From the NCBI RefSeq assembly GCF_010093535.1, contig NW_022985177.1, forward strand, positions 724,857 through 788,856: DNA of 64,000 nt, written 5' to 3'. This DNA is from Lindgomyces ingoldianus. Its lineage: Eukaryota; Ascomycota; Dothideomycetes; Pleosporales; Lindgomycetaceae. Below the pieces are notes generated by a model, which did not search any database, was not told the origin of the DNA, and saw nothing but the letters and a program-made list of their open reading frames with translations. Below are positions 1 through 10,255 of the stretch, one piece after another. Made by a program: the position numbers and the translations under genes. The number at the start of each line of letters is the position of its first letter. The stretch's first letter is position 1.

Positions 1-42
1 ATCTTTCTTTGCCCATGCGCTGAGTGTAGACATCTGCCTGAT

Positions 43-1830
43 ATGTCAGTTTCTCTATTGTGGAGCATCCTTCTGCCCCCTCTTCTCTTCTTTGTCTTGA
101 CAATCTGGAATCTGGCTCGTAATTATCGTGAGGCGTGTAAAGTAGGCCTTCCGATCATCGTTGTCCCCATCAGCCCCGAGAATCCGATATGGATGATTCT
201 CGCTCGACACTTCTTACCCATTCTGCAGTACATTCCCTTTGGCAATGGGTATTTTACCAGATTTTGCCATATCGGCTGGGAGTTCGACGAGAAGGCCCGA
301 GCCCATCTTGAGCTAGGAGATGCTTTCATGTTTGCGACCCCAGGAAAGAATTGGATCTACCTGTGCAACGCGGATACCGCTCATGACATCATACGACGCG
401 AGAGACAAGGAGATTTCGCGCGACCTGGGGAGTTAATGGCGTTCTTAGACGTATTCGGACCAAATATATCCACAGTGGGTGTCTACAATTTATTATAAAC
501 CTGCCGTTCCAAGGTCTGGTATAGCCGTTGGCTAACATTATTGATAGGTAAACGGACAGAATTGGCAGCGACAACGAAAGGTCAGTGCAGCAAGCTTCAA
601 TGAGCAGAGCAATGTTCTTGTTTGGAATGAGTCATTTCGGCAGGGCAAGCAAATGCTCCAGTACTGGCTTTCGGCGGGAAGTAAAGGAGTCAGCACCCTC
701 GGATACGATACGAGAACACTTACGCTGGATGTTCTTGTTCATGCTGCATTCGGCAAGTCGTTTGATTTCCGGGGCAGCCATGAGAAGGCCAAATCGCAAG
801 GACCCTTGAGTTACCGCGACGCACTCGCAATCGTTCTACACGATGCACTCTTGATGCTCGCGCTTGGACAGGGACTTGTTAGACGCTTGGCCTTCATTCC
901 TAGACTTGGACGTCTCAGCGAGGCGGCAGATCAGTTCAAAAGCTATATGACGGACATGTTCAATGAGAGCTCGCAAGCCGAACATGGTCAGAAGGCTAGG
1001 GGCAACCTCATCAGCTCACTAGTTCGCGCATCTACGGACGAAAAGCTCATTACACCCGAGGAGGTCATCGGAAACGTTTTCGTCTTTAGTTTTGCCGGCC
1101 ATGACACCACAGCACACTCATTTGCCTTCACATTCATGCTCTTAGCTGGACATTTAGAGGTGCAAGACTGGATATCCGAGGAAATCAGTTATGTCGTCAA
1201 TGGTGAGCAAGACCTGGGGAATAGATACGAACTATTCCCTAGGCTAGTGCGGACTCTTGCTGTTCTTGTGGGTCCTCCAATTCCTCGTTGCGGTTGCCTC
1301 GCTGACCTAATGTGTAGCTCGAGACTCTACGTCTGTACAATCCATTGCTCAGTATCGTCAAGGGAACCGAAACTCAGGCTGCCCGGCTCACTATCGGGGA
1401 GCAGGACGTCCTTGTTCCTGCCGGTACACGTGTCATTGTGAACATCAACGCTCTCCACTCACTTCCACGATATTGGGGCGAAGATGGTTTGGAGTGGAAA
1501 CCGTCCCGATGGATTCAGACGAAGCCTGGCAATGGTCCCGTGTATGACCGTGAACACATTGTAATGCCGGAACATGGTGCGTACATTCCCTGGGGAGAAG
1601 GCATGCGCACTTGTCCTGGAAAGAAGTTCTCGCAAGTGGAGCACGTCGCTGTCATGGCTTCCATCTTTTGTGAGCACTATGTAGTACCAGTGAGGCAGAA
1701 AGGGGAGGACGAGGTCGCAGCGAGAACACGTGCTCGGAACACAGTGAAGGATACTGGTATGCGACTGCTGTTGCAAATGTTTCACCCCGAGAAGACACCG
1801 CTAGAGTGGAAGAAGAGGCATAAAGATTAA
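43..1830 (+). CDS. cytochrome P450 monooxygenase, three exons, complete
   Basis: Predicted heme-thiolate monooxygenase that would insert oxygen into a small hydrophobic substrate at the ER membrane with electrons from NADPH-P450 reductase. Exons read 43-474, 548-1267 and 1318-1830 (144 + 240 + 170 residues = 554 aa, a normal length). Intron 1 (475-547, GTGGGT...TAG, with a GCTAAC branch-like motif) and intron 2 (1268-1317, GTGGGT...TAG) restore continuous P450 sequence across each junction. Residues about 5-22 are hydrophobic and fit a membrane anchor. The I-helix AGHDTT is at residues 327-332, the K-helix ETLR (ExxR) at 386-389, and the heme loop PWGEGMRTCPG has its ligand at Cys483. All key residues are present and no stop interrupts the frame, so the gene looks functional although it lies about 0.6 kb from RIP-mutated DNA. 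Family and substrate cannot be assigned by eye. Only 42 bases precede the ATG, so the promoter is outside the window. Confidence 0.93.
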
Positions 1831-2464
1831 TTAGGCTAGTGTACGCGGGACACGTGAACCAGAACACTAAATTGGGTTATATAGGAGTAGTACCGCATAC
1901 CGAAAAAGGCAGAATTATATATAAAATGCACTCCACGGCAGGGATACGGGTGAGGGAGAGGCGCACAGGGCTGGCGGCCTCAGGATGACCTCAGGAGCAC
2001 GAAGCATGACATAAGGCATAGTACAGGACAGAACAGTTTGATTACAAGAGTCAAGAACGGAAGAACTGCGAATGCTGACGCCTACACTAGAGACTTTCCC
2101 TCAAATCTAAGAGTCTATTATTCCCAGCTTATTTAATATTTTCTTCCTCCTTACGCCGCTCAGCTCCTCTATTAGCAGTGCTACACGTCACATTTAGATG
2201 GCGATGATATTCTTTGAACAAAAATCAGGGAAAGATGATACTTGGTGTGCTATGGCAGAGAAGTTATATCGACTGGCTGGTTTGCGACTTCGGCGGAGCC
2301 GACATATTACTGCTCGACCGCCTTTTCAGTGTAATCCTTATAAAATATCTCGTTGAACACCTGTTTAATTAAATTCCTATATAGCTTAAATATCTTACTT
2401 AACACACTCTAATAATGTTTTTTTATTATAATTATAAAGTAGGTTAGAGAGAATAAATCTTGTA
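1831..2464. other. intergenic, 3' flank of P450 grading into AT-rich DNA
   Basis: No coding sequence is seen. Composition is ordinary to about 2350 and then turns strongly AT-rich before the first transposon end. This is the left border of the AT-rich block. Confidence 0.6.
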
Positions 2465-2541
2465 ACGTACTCTATAAGCAAGTTACTTAGACACTTAAGT
2501 TACTTACTTTTACTAAAACTACACTAAACTACTTTTTCTAT
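2465..2541 (+). mobile_element. 5' end fragment of a Pogo-2 type DNA transposon
   Basis: After a TA dinucleotide (2463-2464) the sequence starts ACGTACTCTATAAGCAAGTT and matches, with C/T and G/A differences only, the terminal inverted repeat of the Pogo-2 copies at 36810 and 39437. The fragment ends where the Copia LTR at 2542 begins. The rest of the element would lie beyond the right end of element A, which is missing. It is therefore the oldest layer of the nest at this edge. Confidence 0.75.
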
Positions 2542-2880
2542 TGTCAGATATGCGCACCTACTGTCAAGACAGGAGGAACGCTGGACGAAAGCTGCTACAT
2601 AGTACGAGCAATAAGCTCGAACAGTATGTTGCTGCAAATTGCAGCATGTTGCAGCATTTTGCAATATTTTGCAACAAATTGCAGCATGTTGCAAGCTGGT
2701 CGCGCATAGGGCTAGTGCGCGAGGGACTCGGACCGGAAAAACAAAGCCGAGCAACACGAGCAGAGCAGAAAAAGAAGAAAAAGGATCAATCAATCAATAC
2801 AATCAATCATCATCCCATACATCATATCCAAAACCCATCATTCATCTCAGGAAGCCTAGAAACAGTGCTTTAATCTGACA
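2542..2880 (+). repeat. Copia-1 5' LTR of element A
   Basis: 339 bp bounded by TGTCAGA and TCTGACA, a perfect 7-bp inverted end. It contains about seven units of the 10-bp TTGCTGCAA-type array (about 2628-2693), fewer than in the other copies, which explains its shorter length. Little RIP is visible. Confidence 0.92.
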
Positions 2881-2893
2881 ATTAAGAGTCTCA
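2881..2893 (+). promoter_or_regulatory. probable primer-binding site of Copia-1 (half-tRNA type)
   Basis: Directly after the LTR lies ATTAAGAGTCTCA. Its reverse complement TGAGACTCTTAAT reads as a tRNA anticodon stem, then loop C-T-CTT-A-A, meaning U33, anticodon CUU and A37 of a lysine tRNA. Copia elements are known to prime from tRNA halves cut in the anticodon loop. The match to a lysine tRNA is my inference; no tRNA gene is in the window. The same sequence, RIP-mutated, flanks the 5' LTR of copy B (about 9872-9884, minus). Confidence 0.5.
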
Positions 2894-2912
2894 GTGCCTC
2901 CATCAATACAAA

Positions 2913-3242
2913 ATGGCCACCCAGCCTCCTCGAGACGCGACAGTCGTCCTTCGAGACCACACCGACTACAGAGCCTGGATGATGCAGCTGCAATTGAGAT
3001 GTGTAGCGCACAGCATCTGGCCGCAAGTGGATCCTAAGTTGACCATCCAAATGATCTCCAAACCAAGAGCTCTAGAGATGCCGCTAATAGCTAAGTTTTC
3101 ACCAGCCTCTAACGTTAAAACGCCTACGCACATAAACAAGCTATTAACAAGCAGTCTTAGAACCTTTAAAGAAGCTATTAAATACTACAAGATTAAGGCT
3201 AACAGGTACAAAAGTAATAGACATAATTATAAAAGAGAGTAA
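2913..3242 (+). pseudogene. Copia-1 gag, 5' part (element A)
   Basis: The frame opens with ATG at 2913 shortly after the LTR. Residues 1-45 (MATQPPRD..., then DYRAWMMQLQLRC) resemble the N-terminus of Copia Gag proteins, which start with a conserved W-containing region. The frame stops at 3242 by what looks like a RIP-made stop. An insertion at 3248 and further stops follow. The part to about 3060 is almost free of RIP. The same N-terminus is found on the minus strand in copy B (about 9690-9860). Confidence 0.7.
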
Positions 3243-3247
3243 TTAAG

Positions 3248-3455
3248 TGTGAAGCTATGTGGAGCACCAAAGACATGAGGAACTGGATTGTATTGCTAAA
3301 GGAGGGCAACTACGGGTTTATATAGTACTAGATGAACCCATCATGTGACTTAAGGCCACCAATAGCTCTAGGCTGCAGCAGGTGGCATTGCTAGGCAGCA
3401 GTACGCCAAAGGAGTGTTGGTGGCTAGCGCATGGAGAGCTCCGTAACTGCAAACA
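3248..3455 (-). repeat. solo LTR, family S, copy 1
   Basis: A 208-bp insertion in the gag of element A that is absent from copy C at the equivalent place. It begins TGTGAAGCTATG, ends TGCAAACA, and is flanked by the 5-bp duplication ttaag (3243-3247 and 3456-3460). On the minus strand it carries a TATATAAA box followed by about 80 bp, as in an LTR promoter, so its sense strand is minus. Related copies lie at 33645, 50118 and 61179. No internal region of this family is present in the window. Confidence 0.88.
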
Positions 3456-4246
3456 TTAAGCTTCTAACAGATTATTATCTTTATCTAGTTAACAGTTAGC
3501 CTGCATCTGCAGTGTACATGCTGTTCCCTAGATTAACTACTTAGACAGTAGATTACAAACTTTAAAGCTATAGTTAGTGTTAATAACTAATTTAAATAAA
3601 AACACGTGTGTAACTAATATAATACATCTTTAAAGCTGCTAAAAAACATAAGCACATAGAACCTATAGCTAGCAGAGTATAATTATGCTGCTATAGAAGT
3701 AGAGACATAAAATGTTCTAGAAAAAACGCAGTTTAATGCTGTTATAAAGGACTTTCTAACTACTATAAATAAAGTTGCCTCTTATTAGTCTATAACTTTT
3801 TAGGAAAGTAGACAGTTTACACTAAACATAAATTAAAAAGAAATAATAAAGCGCTTTTAAAAACACATAATGTTAAATCATCTAATACATATAAAAAAGC
3901 ATAAAGCTGCCTTTATAATAAATAACTTATTATATTTTACTAAAAGTAAAAAAACTACCTAGGGCATAAACAGAGACGCCTGTAGTGCAGAAGTTGTAAT
4001 GTTAAGAAAATAAAGTAGACCTTAATATTAATATTATTAAGAAAATAATAAAAAGTTATTTTTAAGCTAAAAACCTACTAAAATAAAAAGCACTAAATGT
4101 TCTACATGTAGACACATCTATGCACTAAAGAATTACTTCTATGTCTATCTAGATAAAGCACTAAACTAGTAAATGCTAAATAAAAAAGTTAAAAAGCTTA
4201 TAGCATTAAAGCATAAGTATAACTTAGAATTTTAAGGCCTACTTAG

Positions 4247-4564
4247 TGTCACGATTGTGCACGAGTAAGGTTATAGAGCTTCACAGAGGTCTAGTTTAAT
4301 TACTACGTGAGGTATTATAGTAGGTACAAGACGTTGTGTGAGGAACAGGAAGGTTTAGAAGGAAATTAGCAATTAAATACTTAGCTTAGAAGTCTAAGCG
4401 CTTTAGGTATAAATTAAGCCTGTTCTAGGTTTAGTTAGTGTTAAAGCAGTTTATGCTTAAGTTTATGTCTGTGTTGTGTTATGTTTATGTTAGACGTGCA
4501 CTAATAATACTCTAGTACGCGTCTAATACAGTTATGTCTAGGATCTAGGGAGGATACTGTGACA
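4247..4564 (-). repeat. Gypsy-1 3' LTR of element D
   Basis: 318 bp, TGTCAC...GTGACA, followed on the plus strand by a run of C, which is the polypurine tract on the sense (minus) strand. The matching LTR is 15125-15175 plus 20718-20989. Confidence 0.88.
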
Positions 4565-4729
4565 GTACCCCCCCTCTTATTAGGAAGGGAATCCTTTACA
4601 TTAGTAGTTCTAGCATTAGGTTGTCTTTGTTAGGGTACAGGTTTAGTTTAGATAGGTATTAGGCGTGGAATTAGGTTACTGCAGAGTTCTCTTGCAGGGC
4701 TTCTGCGGGTTCCTACAACAGTTTGTTAT

Positions 4730-5100
4730 TGTCAGATTGAAGCACTGTTTCTAGGCTTCCTGAGATGAATGATGGGTTTGGATATGATGTATGGGATGAT
4801 TAATTGATTGTCTTGATTGTGTTGATTTATCGATCCTTTTTCTGCTCTACTTGTGTTGCTCGGCTTTTTGTTTTGCCGATCCGAGTCCCTCGCGCACTTG
4901 CCCTATGCGCGACCAGCTTGCAAAATGCTGCAATTTTCTGCAATTTGCTGCAAACTGCTGCAACATGCTGCAATTTGCTGCAACATGCTGCAAAATGCTG
5001 CAAACTACAGCAACATACTGTTCAAGCTTATTGCTCGTACTATGTAGCAGCTTTCGTCAAGCGTTCCTCCTGTCTTGACAGTAGGTGCGCAAATCTGACA
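4730..5100 (-). repeat. Copia-1 3' LTR of element B
   Basis: 371 bp with TGTCAGA/TCTGACA ends and about ten 10-bp units (4918-5015). Nearly unmutated. The adjacent polypurine tract reads as CACCCCCTCAGCTT on the plus strand (5101-5114). Confidence 0.92.
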
Positions 5101-8100
5101 CACCCCCTCAGCTTGGACATGCTTCAAGCTAGTTCCCGATTGCGCAACCTTAGTATGCTTCCAGGGCTTCCATTCTTGCTTCAATCTCTTCCATATCCGC
5201 TTCCTGACTGACTATCCTCTCCCTGACGTCAACTAGCCGAATTTGCTGAAGAAAGCTTGGCCATTTGCTGACTAGAAGCGCTTTAGTGAGTCTGTCTGCA
5301 AGCATCTTGCTAGAGGGGACATGGACAACCTTAATTGTTTGTCAAGAGACTTCCTGTTAGAGCTAGTAGTTATGGATGTTAACATGTTAGAGCTTAGTTT
5401 AAAGTCAAGATATCTCTTTGTTTACTAGTTAGATTGTCTGCTTGTTGTTGCACTAGATTATAATAGTTAAATTAGGCAGCTTAACCTATAGTTTATTAAG
5501 AAGCATTTTTGTAAACATAGCTTCCTTAGCAACTTAGAACAGTGCAAGTAATTCTGCTTTTGTTATTAACATTATAACTATATCTTATTTATTTACTTGC
5601 TATGCAATCTATCTGCTAAATAGTTAAATAACATAGCCCTAAAAGCTCTTCCTATCTAGTGTATTATCTGTAAATAACATATTGCTTACTACTATAAAGT
5701 AGTCTTCTCCTCCTAATTAGAGTGCGTACGTCTGTGTCGCATGTAGGTACAGGATGACTTGATTAGCTGCATCCTAATAGTTAGATGCGGGATTTGTGAG
5801 AAACTGTGCAAGGCGTGATGTAGCAAAGGTAATGTCTAGTCTTATAGTAACTGCTGCAAAGAGCAGAGATCTAATCTTCTGCTAATATTAATTTACTTCT
5901 AATAGGGTTGTAAAACTAGATTACAGCATAAGTTTAATCCTACTTATAGGTGTAGCATGCTGCAGGTTTTTTCTATTAGCTAGCCTAGCTATCTTATTAA
6001 TATATAATGCCTATAATAGCTAAATTAATTATTGCTATTAATCTTTAATAATCTTAACTTCTAGGAACTATTATAGGTCCTTGCCTCCTGTTAGGGTATA
6101 CTTCTCTTGTAACTAGTCTACTACACGCTGTGCATCTGCTTTAGAGCCTTTCTTGTACGCAATAATAAGGTTGTCTATGTAAAAGAAGACAAATATTCTA
6201 GCTTTAGTTATGTAGTAGGGTTTATATAGGGCAGCTAAAAACCTAAGGCCTTTAAAAGTTATTATAAAATAGTGTTGCTAGAGTAAAGAAGAAATTTATA
6301 GGCTGTATAGTGCTTTTTAAAGCTTTAGTATTATACCTAGTTTCTAATAGCCTCTTAGCATTTGCATGTAGATATCACAGTTAATTGCTGCATGTATAAA
6401 CATGTTAGTTACATTATATTGTTTAAGCTCTAGGTTAAAGTGTGCAAATATTACTATTAGCATTTAAAATAAGCGTCCTGCTAGGGTAGCAGTGTAGGTA
6501 TCTTGTGTAGTAATGTTTCTCTATTAATTGCTGTAGACTACTAGTTACGCCTTACATCTTTATAATCTATAGTGCTTGTTAAGCTTGTAGGTGTACACCT
6601 ACATATAATCTAGAATCTGCTGTCTAGCTGCCTTAATTAGCTTTATCTAGACCTCTGTCTAGGATTTTATTGTCTAATAACTGTTTAGGTGTGTTCTTTC
6701 TACTGCCTTAAACATCTTATGTAAAGGGTGCTTCTCTAGTTATTTTTAAGTTAATAGTAAAAGTAGCAGCTAGCTTCTATAAAGTGTCTTTCTTTTAAAT
6801 AGCATTTTTATTAATGCTGCTTTATCTAGCGTTTTGCTACTATACTTTCTTACACTTTTAAATCTTATGCTAGCTATAAAGGCTGCAGCCTATAGTACAG
6901 TTTTTAACAACCCTATTTAGCTTAGCTTTAGTGCTGCTCTAGCTATTAACTGCATAAGTAATGCTGCAGGTAGCAGAGTGTTTAAAGAAGATAAATAGTT
7001 ATCTCTAATCTTCCTTCTCTAATAGTAGCCTAGTAGGTCTACTTTGTTAAAATTTAATGTATTGTCTATAGTATTGTCTTTATAGAACAACTCTGTCTTT
7101 AGCTAATAACTAGGTGTTAGAAGCTTAATTATTTTAATATATGTAGTAATTTCCTTTACTATGTTATACATAAGGTTATCTATTAAGTCTTTAGGCTTAC
7201 TACTAAAGATTAAGTGTTTGTTAAAAATAATATTATGTGTATAGATTACTTTTACTAGTAGTAGTATCTATATATAGTAGATGTTTAATAATTAGTACCT
7301 AACTAGATATCTAATCTACGCCTTTAGGTCTAGCCTCTGTAGCCTAGATTTATTCTAATGTGTGTTATTAGTTATTATAAATGCTTTATAGCTATAGGCT
7401 TTTAGATGTGTAAAGCTTAGCTTTTAAATTAATGTAATAACTCTATTATTTAAAGCTGCTTATGTAAAGAAGATCTTATATAGTGTCTTCTAGTTGTTAG
7501 CATAGTTTAGCGTCTAATTGTATAGGTATACGCCAGCTCTAGTAATGTATAGCTATACGTTCTATAGTAAGTTAGCATCTAGTTATATAGCCTATAACTT
7601 CTTCTTATTTACACTCTCTAAGCGTTTAGCTTCTCTGTTCTAGGCTTGTGTATCTAGTGCTAAAGGCTTAACAGTTATTTTATGCAATGCTAGCTAGTGT
7701 TCTACTTCTAGTTTTACTATTATAATCTTATTATTAGCTTTAATAACTTTTATAGTAATATTATAATAGTTCTTTAAAAAAAGAATAAAGATTATAAAAC
7801 CTTTAATAATTAATTTAGTAGGCTTATTATCTTTAAAGTAAAGGTCTTACTAAAGGCTAAAATACTTATTAGTAATTAGTATTTAACTTTGCTTTTTTAT
7901 AATGCTTTATGCTTTATATGCATAGAAATTAATTAATAGTCTTTTACTAGGTCTACTATTACTAATTTGTAGTGCGCAGCTAATTTATTGTTGTATCTTA
8001 GCTCTGCTACATAAGTTATATTAGACTGTTGTAATTCTTTTAATTTACACCCTCTTAGCTTACTATATAAGGTGTTAAAGTGTAGCTAGTCTAGAGTGTC

Positions 8101-9880
8101 CTAGACGCTTATGCTATAGCTCTACTAATGCTTATTATAGACTATGTTTAGTTCTTATGTTAATTATGTGTGTATAATATAAGCCCTTCTGTAGTAGATA
8201 GTACTTTAACACTTATTAGCTATAGATCTCTATAAGATCTCTAATTATTATCCTGTCTAAGGCCTTTAAAGCAGTTAGCTCTGCTTATGTGTCCTACTAG
8301 ATTCCTTTCTGTTGCAGTAGGCAGAACAAGACTAGGTTGCACAGCAGGTCTAGGCACAGTGCAGCGTTATAAAGTACAAGACTGTATGCTTAACTATGTG
8401 TTCTATACTTACTTTTTAGGCTTAGTGTAATTAATCTATAGCTTTAAATCTATATATAAGAGTTTCTAGACTAAATAAAGTCTTTTAGTGTTAGTAGATA
8501 ATAGTTATAGATCTAATTAAAATTATTTATAATGTAGTATATTAAGCCTAAGTTAAAAATAAATAATTCTTTTAGTAGATATTTATTCTAGTTTAAATTA
8601 ACTATAGCTAGTAATGCAGCTGCCTTAACTCTTAATACTTTCTAGCTTTTAAGTTAGTCTTTTTATATCTTTAGTGTAAGTGTATGTAAACTCTTTAGAA
8701 TTAGTATTCTTAAATTATGTCTGCGCTGCCTTTTTAGTAGGCCTTAAAATTCTAAGTTATGCTTATGCTTTAATACTATAAGCTCTTTAACTTTTTTATT
8801 TAGCATCTACTAGTCTAGTGCTCTGTCTAGATAGACATAAAAGCAGTCCTTTAGTGCATAGATATGTCTATATGTAGGACATTTAGTGCCTTCTGTTTTA
8901 GTAAGTTTCTAGCTTAAAGATAACTTCTTATTATCTTCTTAATAATGTTAATGTTAAGGTCTACTTTATTTTCTTAACATTACAACTTCTGCACTATAGG
9001 CGTCTTTATTTGTGCCCTAGGTAGTCTTTCTACTTTTAGTAAAGTATAATAAGTTATTTGTTATAAAGGCAGCTTTATGCTTTTTTATATGTATTAAATA
9101 ATTTAATATTATATGTTTTTAAAAGCGCTTTATTATTTTTTTTAATTTATGTCTAGTGCAAACTATTTGCTTTCCTAAAAGGTTATAGACTAATAAAGGG
9201 CAACTTTATTTATAGTAGTTAGAAAGTCCTTTGCTACAGCATTAAACTGCGTTGTTTCTAGAACATTTTGTGTCTCTGCTTCTGTAGCAGCGTAGTCATA
9301 CTCTGCTAGCTACAGGTTCTATATGCTCGCGTTTCTTAGCAGCTTTAGAGATGTATTATATTAGTTACACACATGTTCTTATTTAAATTAGTTATTAACA
9401 CTTACTATAGCTTTAAAGTTTATAATCTACTATCTAAGTAGTTAATCTAGGGAACAGCATGTACGCTGCAGATGCGGGCTAACTATTAACTAGATAAAGA
9501 CAATAATCTATTAAAGGCTTAATTACTCTCTTTTATAATTATGTCTATTACTCTTGTACTTGTTAGCCTTAATCTTGTAGTATTTAATAGCTTCTTTAAA
9601 GGCTCTAACACTACTTGTTAATAGCTTGTTTAGGTGCGTAGGCGTTTTAATGTTAGAGGCTGGTGAAAACTTAGCTATTAGCGGCATCTCTAGAGCTCTT
9701 AGTTTGGAGATCATTTAGATGGTCAACTTAGGATCCACTTGCGGCCAGATGCTGTGCGCTACACATCTTAATTGCAGCTGCATCATCCAGGCTCTGTAGT
9801 CGGTGTGGTCTCGAAGGACGACTGTCGCGTCTCAAGGAGGCTGGGTGGCCATTTTGTATTGATAGAGGCACTAAGACTCT
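5101..9880 (-). pseudogene. Copia-1 gag-pol of element B, broken
   Basis: Read on the minus strand this is gag (N-terminus near 9860), then protease/integrase, reverse transcriptase (near 5900-6700) and RNase H to the C-terminus at about 5155. The order follows the Copia family; I confirmed gag, reverse transcriptase and RNase H by reading, not the integrase. There are dozens of stops. Segments at about 9720-9880, 5715-5830 and 5101-5345 are close to the unmutated sequence. Confidence 0.75.
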
Positions 9881-9884
9881 TAAT

Positions 9885-10255
9885 TATTAGATTAAAGCAC
9901 TGTTTCTAGGCTTCCTAAGATGAATAATAGGTTTAGATATAATGTATAGGATAATTAATTAATTGTCTTAATTGTGTTAATTTATTAATCCTTTTTCTGC
10001 TCTACTTGTGTTGCTTGGCTTTTTGTTTTGCTGATCTGAGTCCCTTGCGCACTTGCCCTATGCGCGACCAGCTTGCAAAATGCTGCAATTTTCTGCAATT
10101 TGCTGCAAACTGCTGCAACATGCTGCAATTTGCTGCAACATGCTGCAAAATGCTGCAATTTACAGCAACATACTGTTCGAGCTTATTGCTCGTACTATGT
10201 AGCAGCTTTCGTCAAGCGTTCCTCCTGTCTTGACAGTAGGTGCGCAAATCTGACA
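9885..10255 (-). repeat. Copia-1 5' LTR of element B, RIP-mutated on its inner half
   Basis: 371 bp, same length as its partner at 4730-5100. Over the first ~170 bases on the plus-strand left side it differs from the partner only by G-to-A and C-to-T changes; beyond that the two are almost identical. This shows RIP spreading from the internal region and stopping inside the LTR. Confidence 0.9.

Larger units (their letters stand above)
4730..10255 (-). mobile_element. Copia-1 element B, full length, minus strand
   Basis: 5526 bp inserted in Gypsy D with a perfect TSD gttat (4725-4729 and 10256-10260). It has two LTRs of 371 bp, gag start at about 9860 and pol reading leftward. The second Asp of the reverse-transcriptase YxDD is Asn (Y-I-D-N near 6175, minus). 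RNase H and the pol C-terminus (5101-5350) are well preserved; most of the remainder is heavily RIP-mutated with many stops. It shares structure and family with A and C but is in the opposite orientation, so B and C form a large inverted repeat in the block. Confidence 0.92.

Noticed and set aside
653..1441. P450 frame continuing past 1267 to 1441 without splicing
   Set aside because: Sequence after LAVL loses P450 similarity and the ExxR motif; splicing 1268-1317 restores ETLRLYNPL.
2541..5078. Open frames of 64-135 codons rich in Cys and Gln (LLQ, CCNLLQ repeats) over LTRs
   Set aside because: They arise from the 10-bp TTGCTGCAA array inside the Copia-1 LTRs and occur in all frames and on both strands; the same holds near 10073, 15260, 20242, 38430 and 40187.
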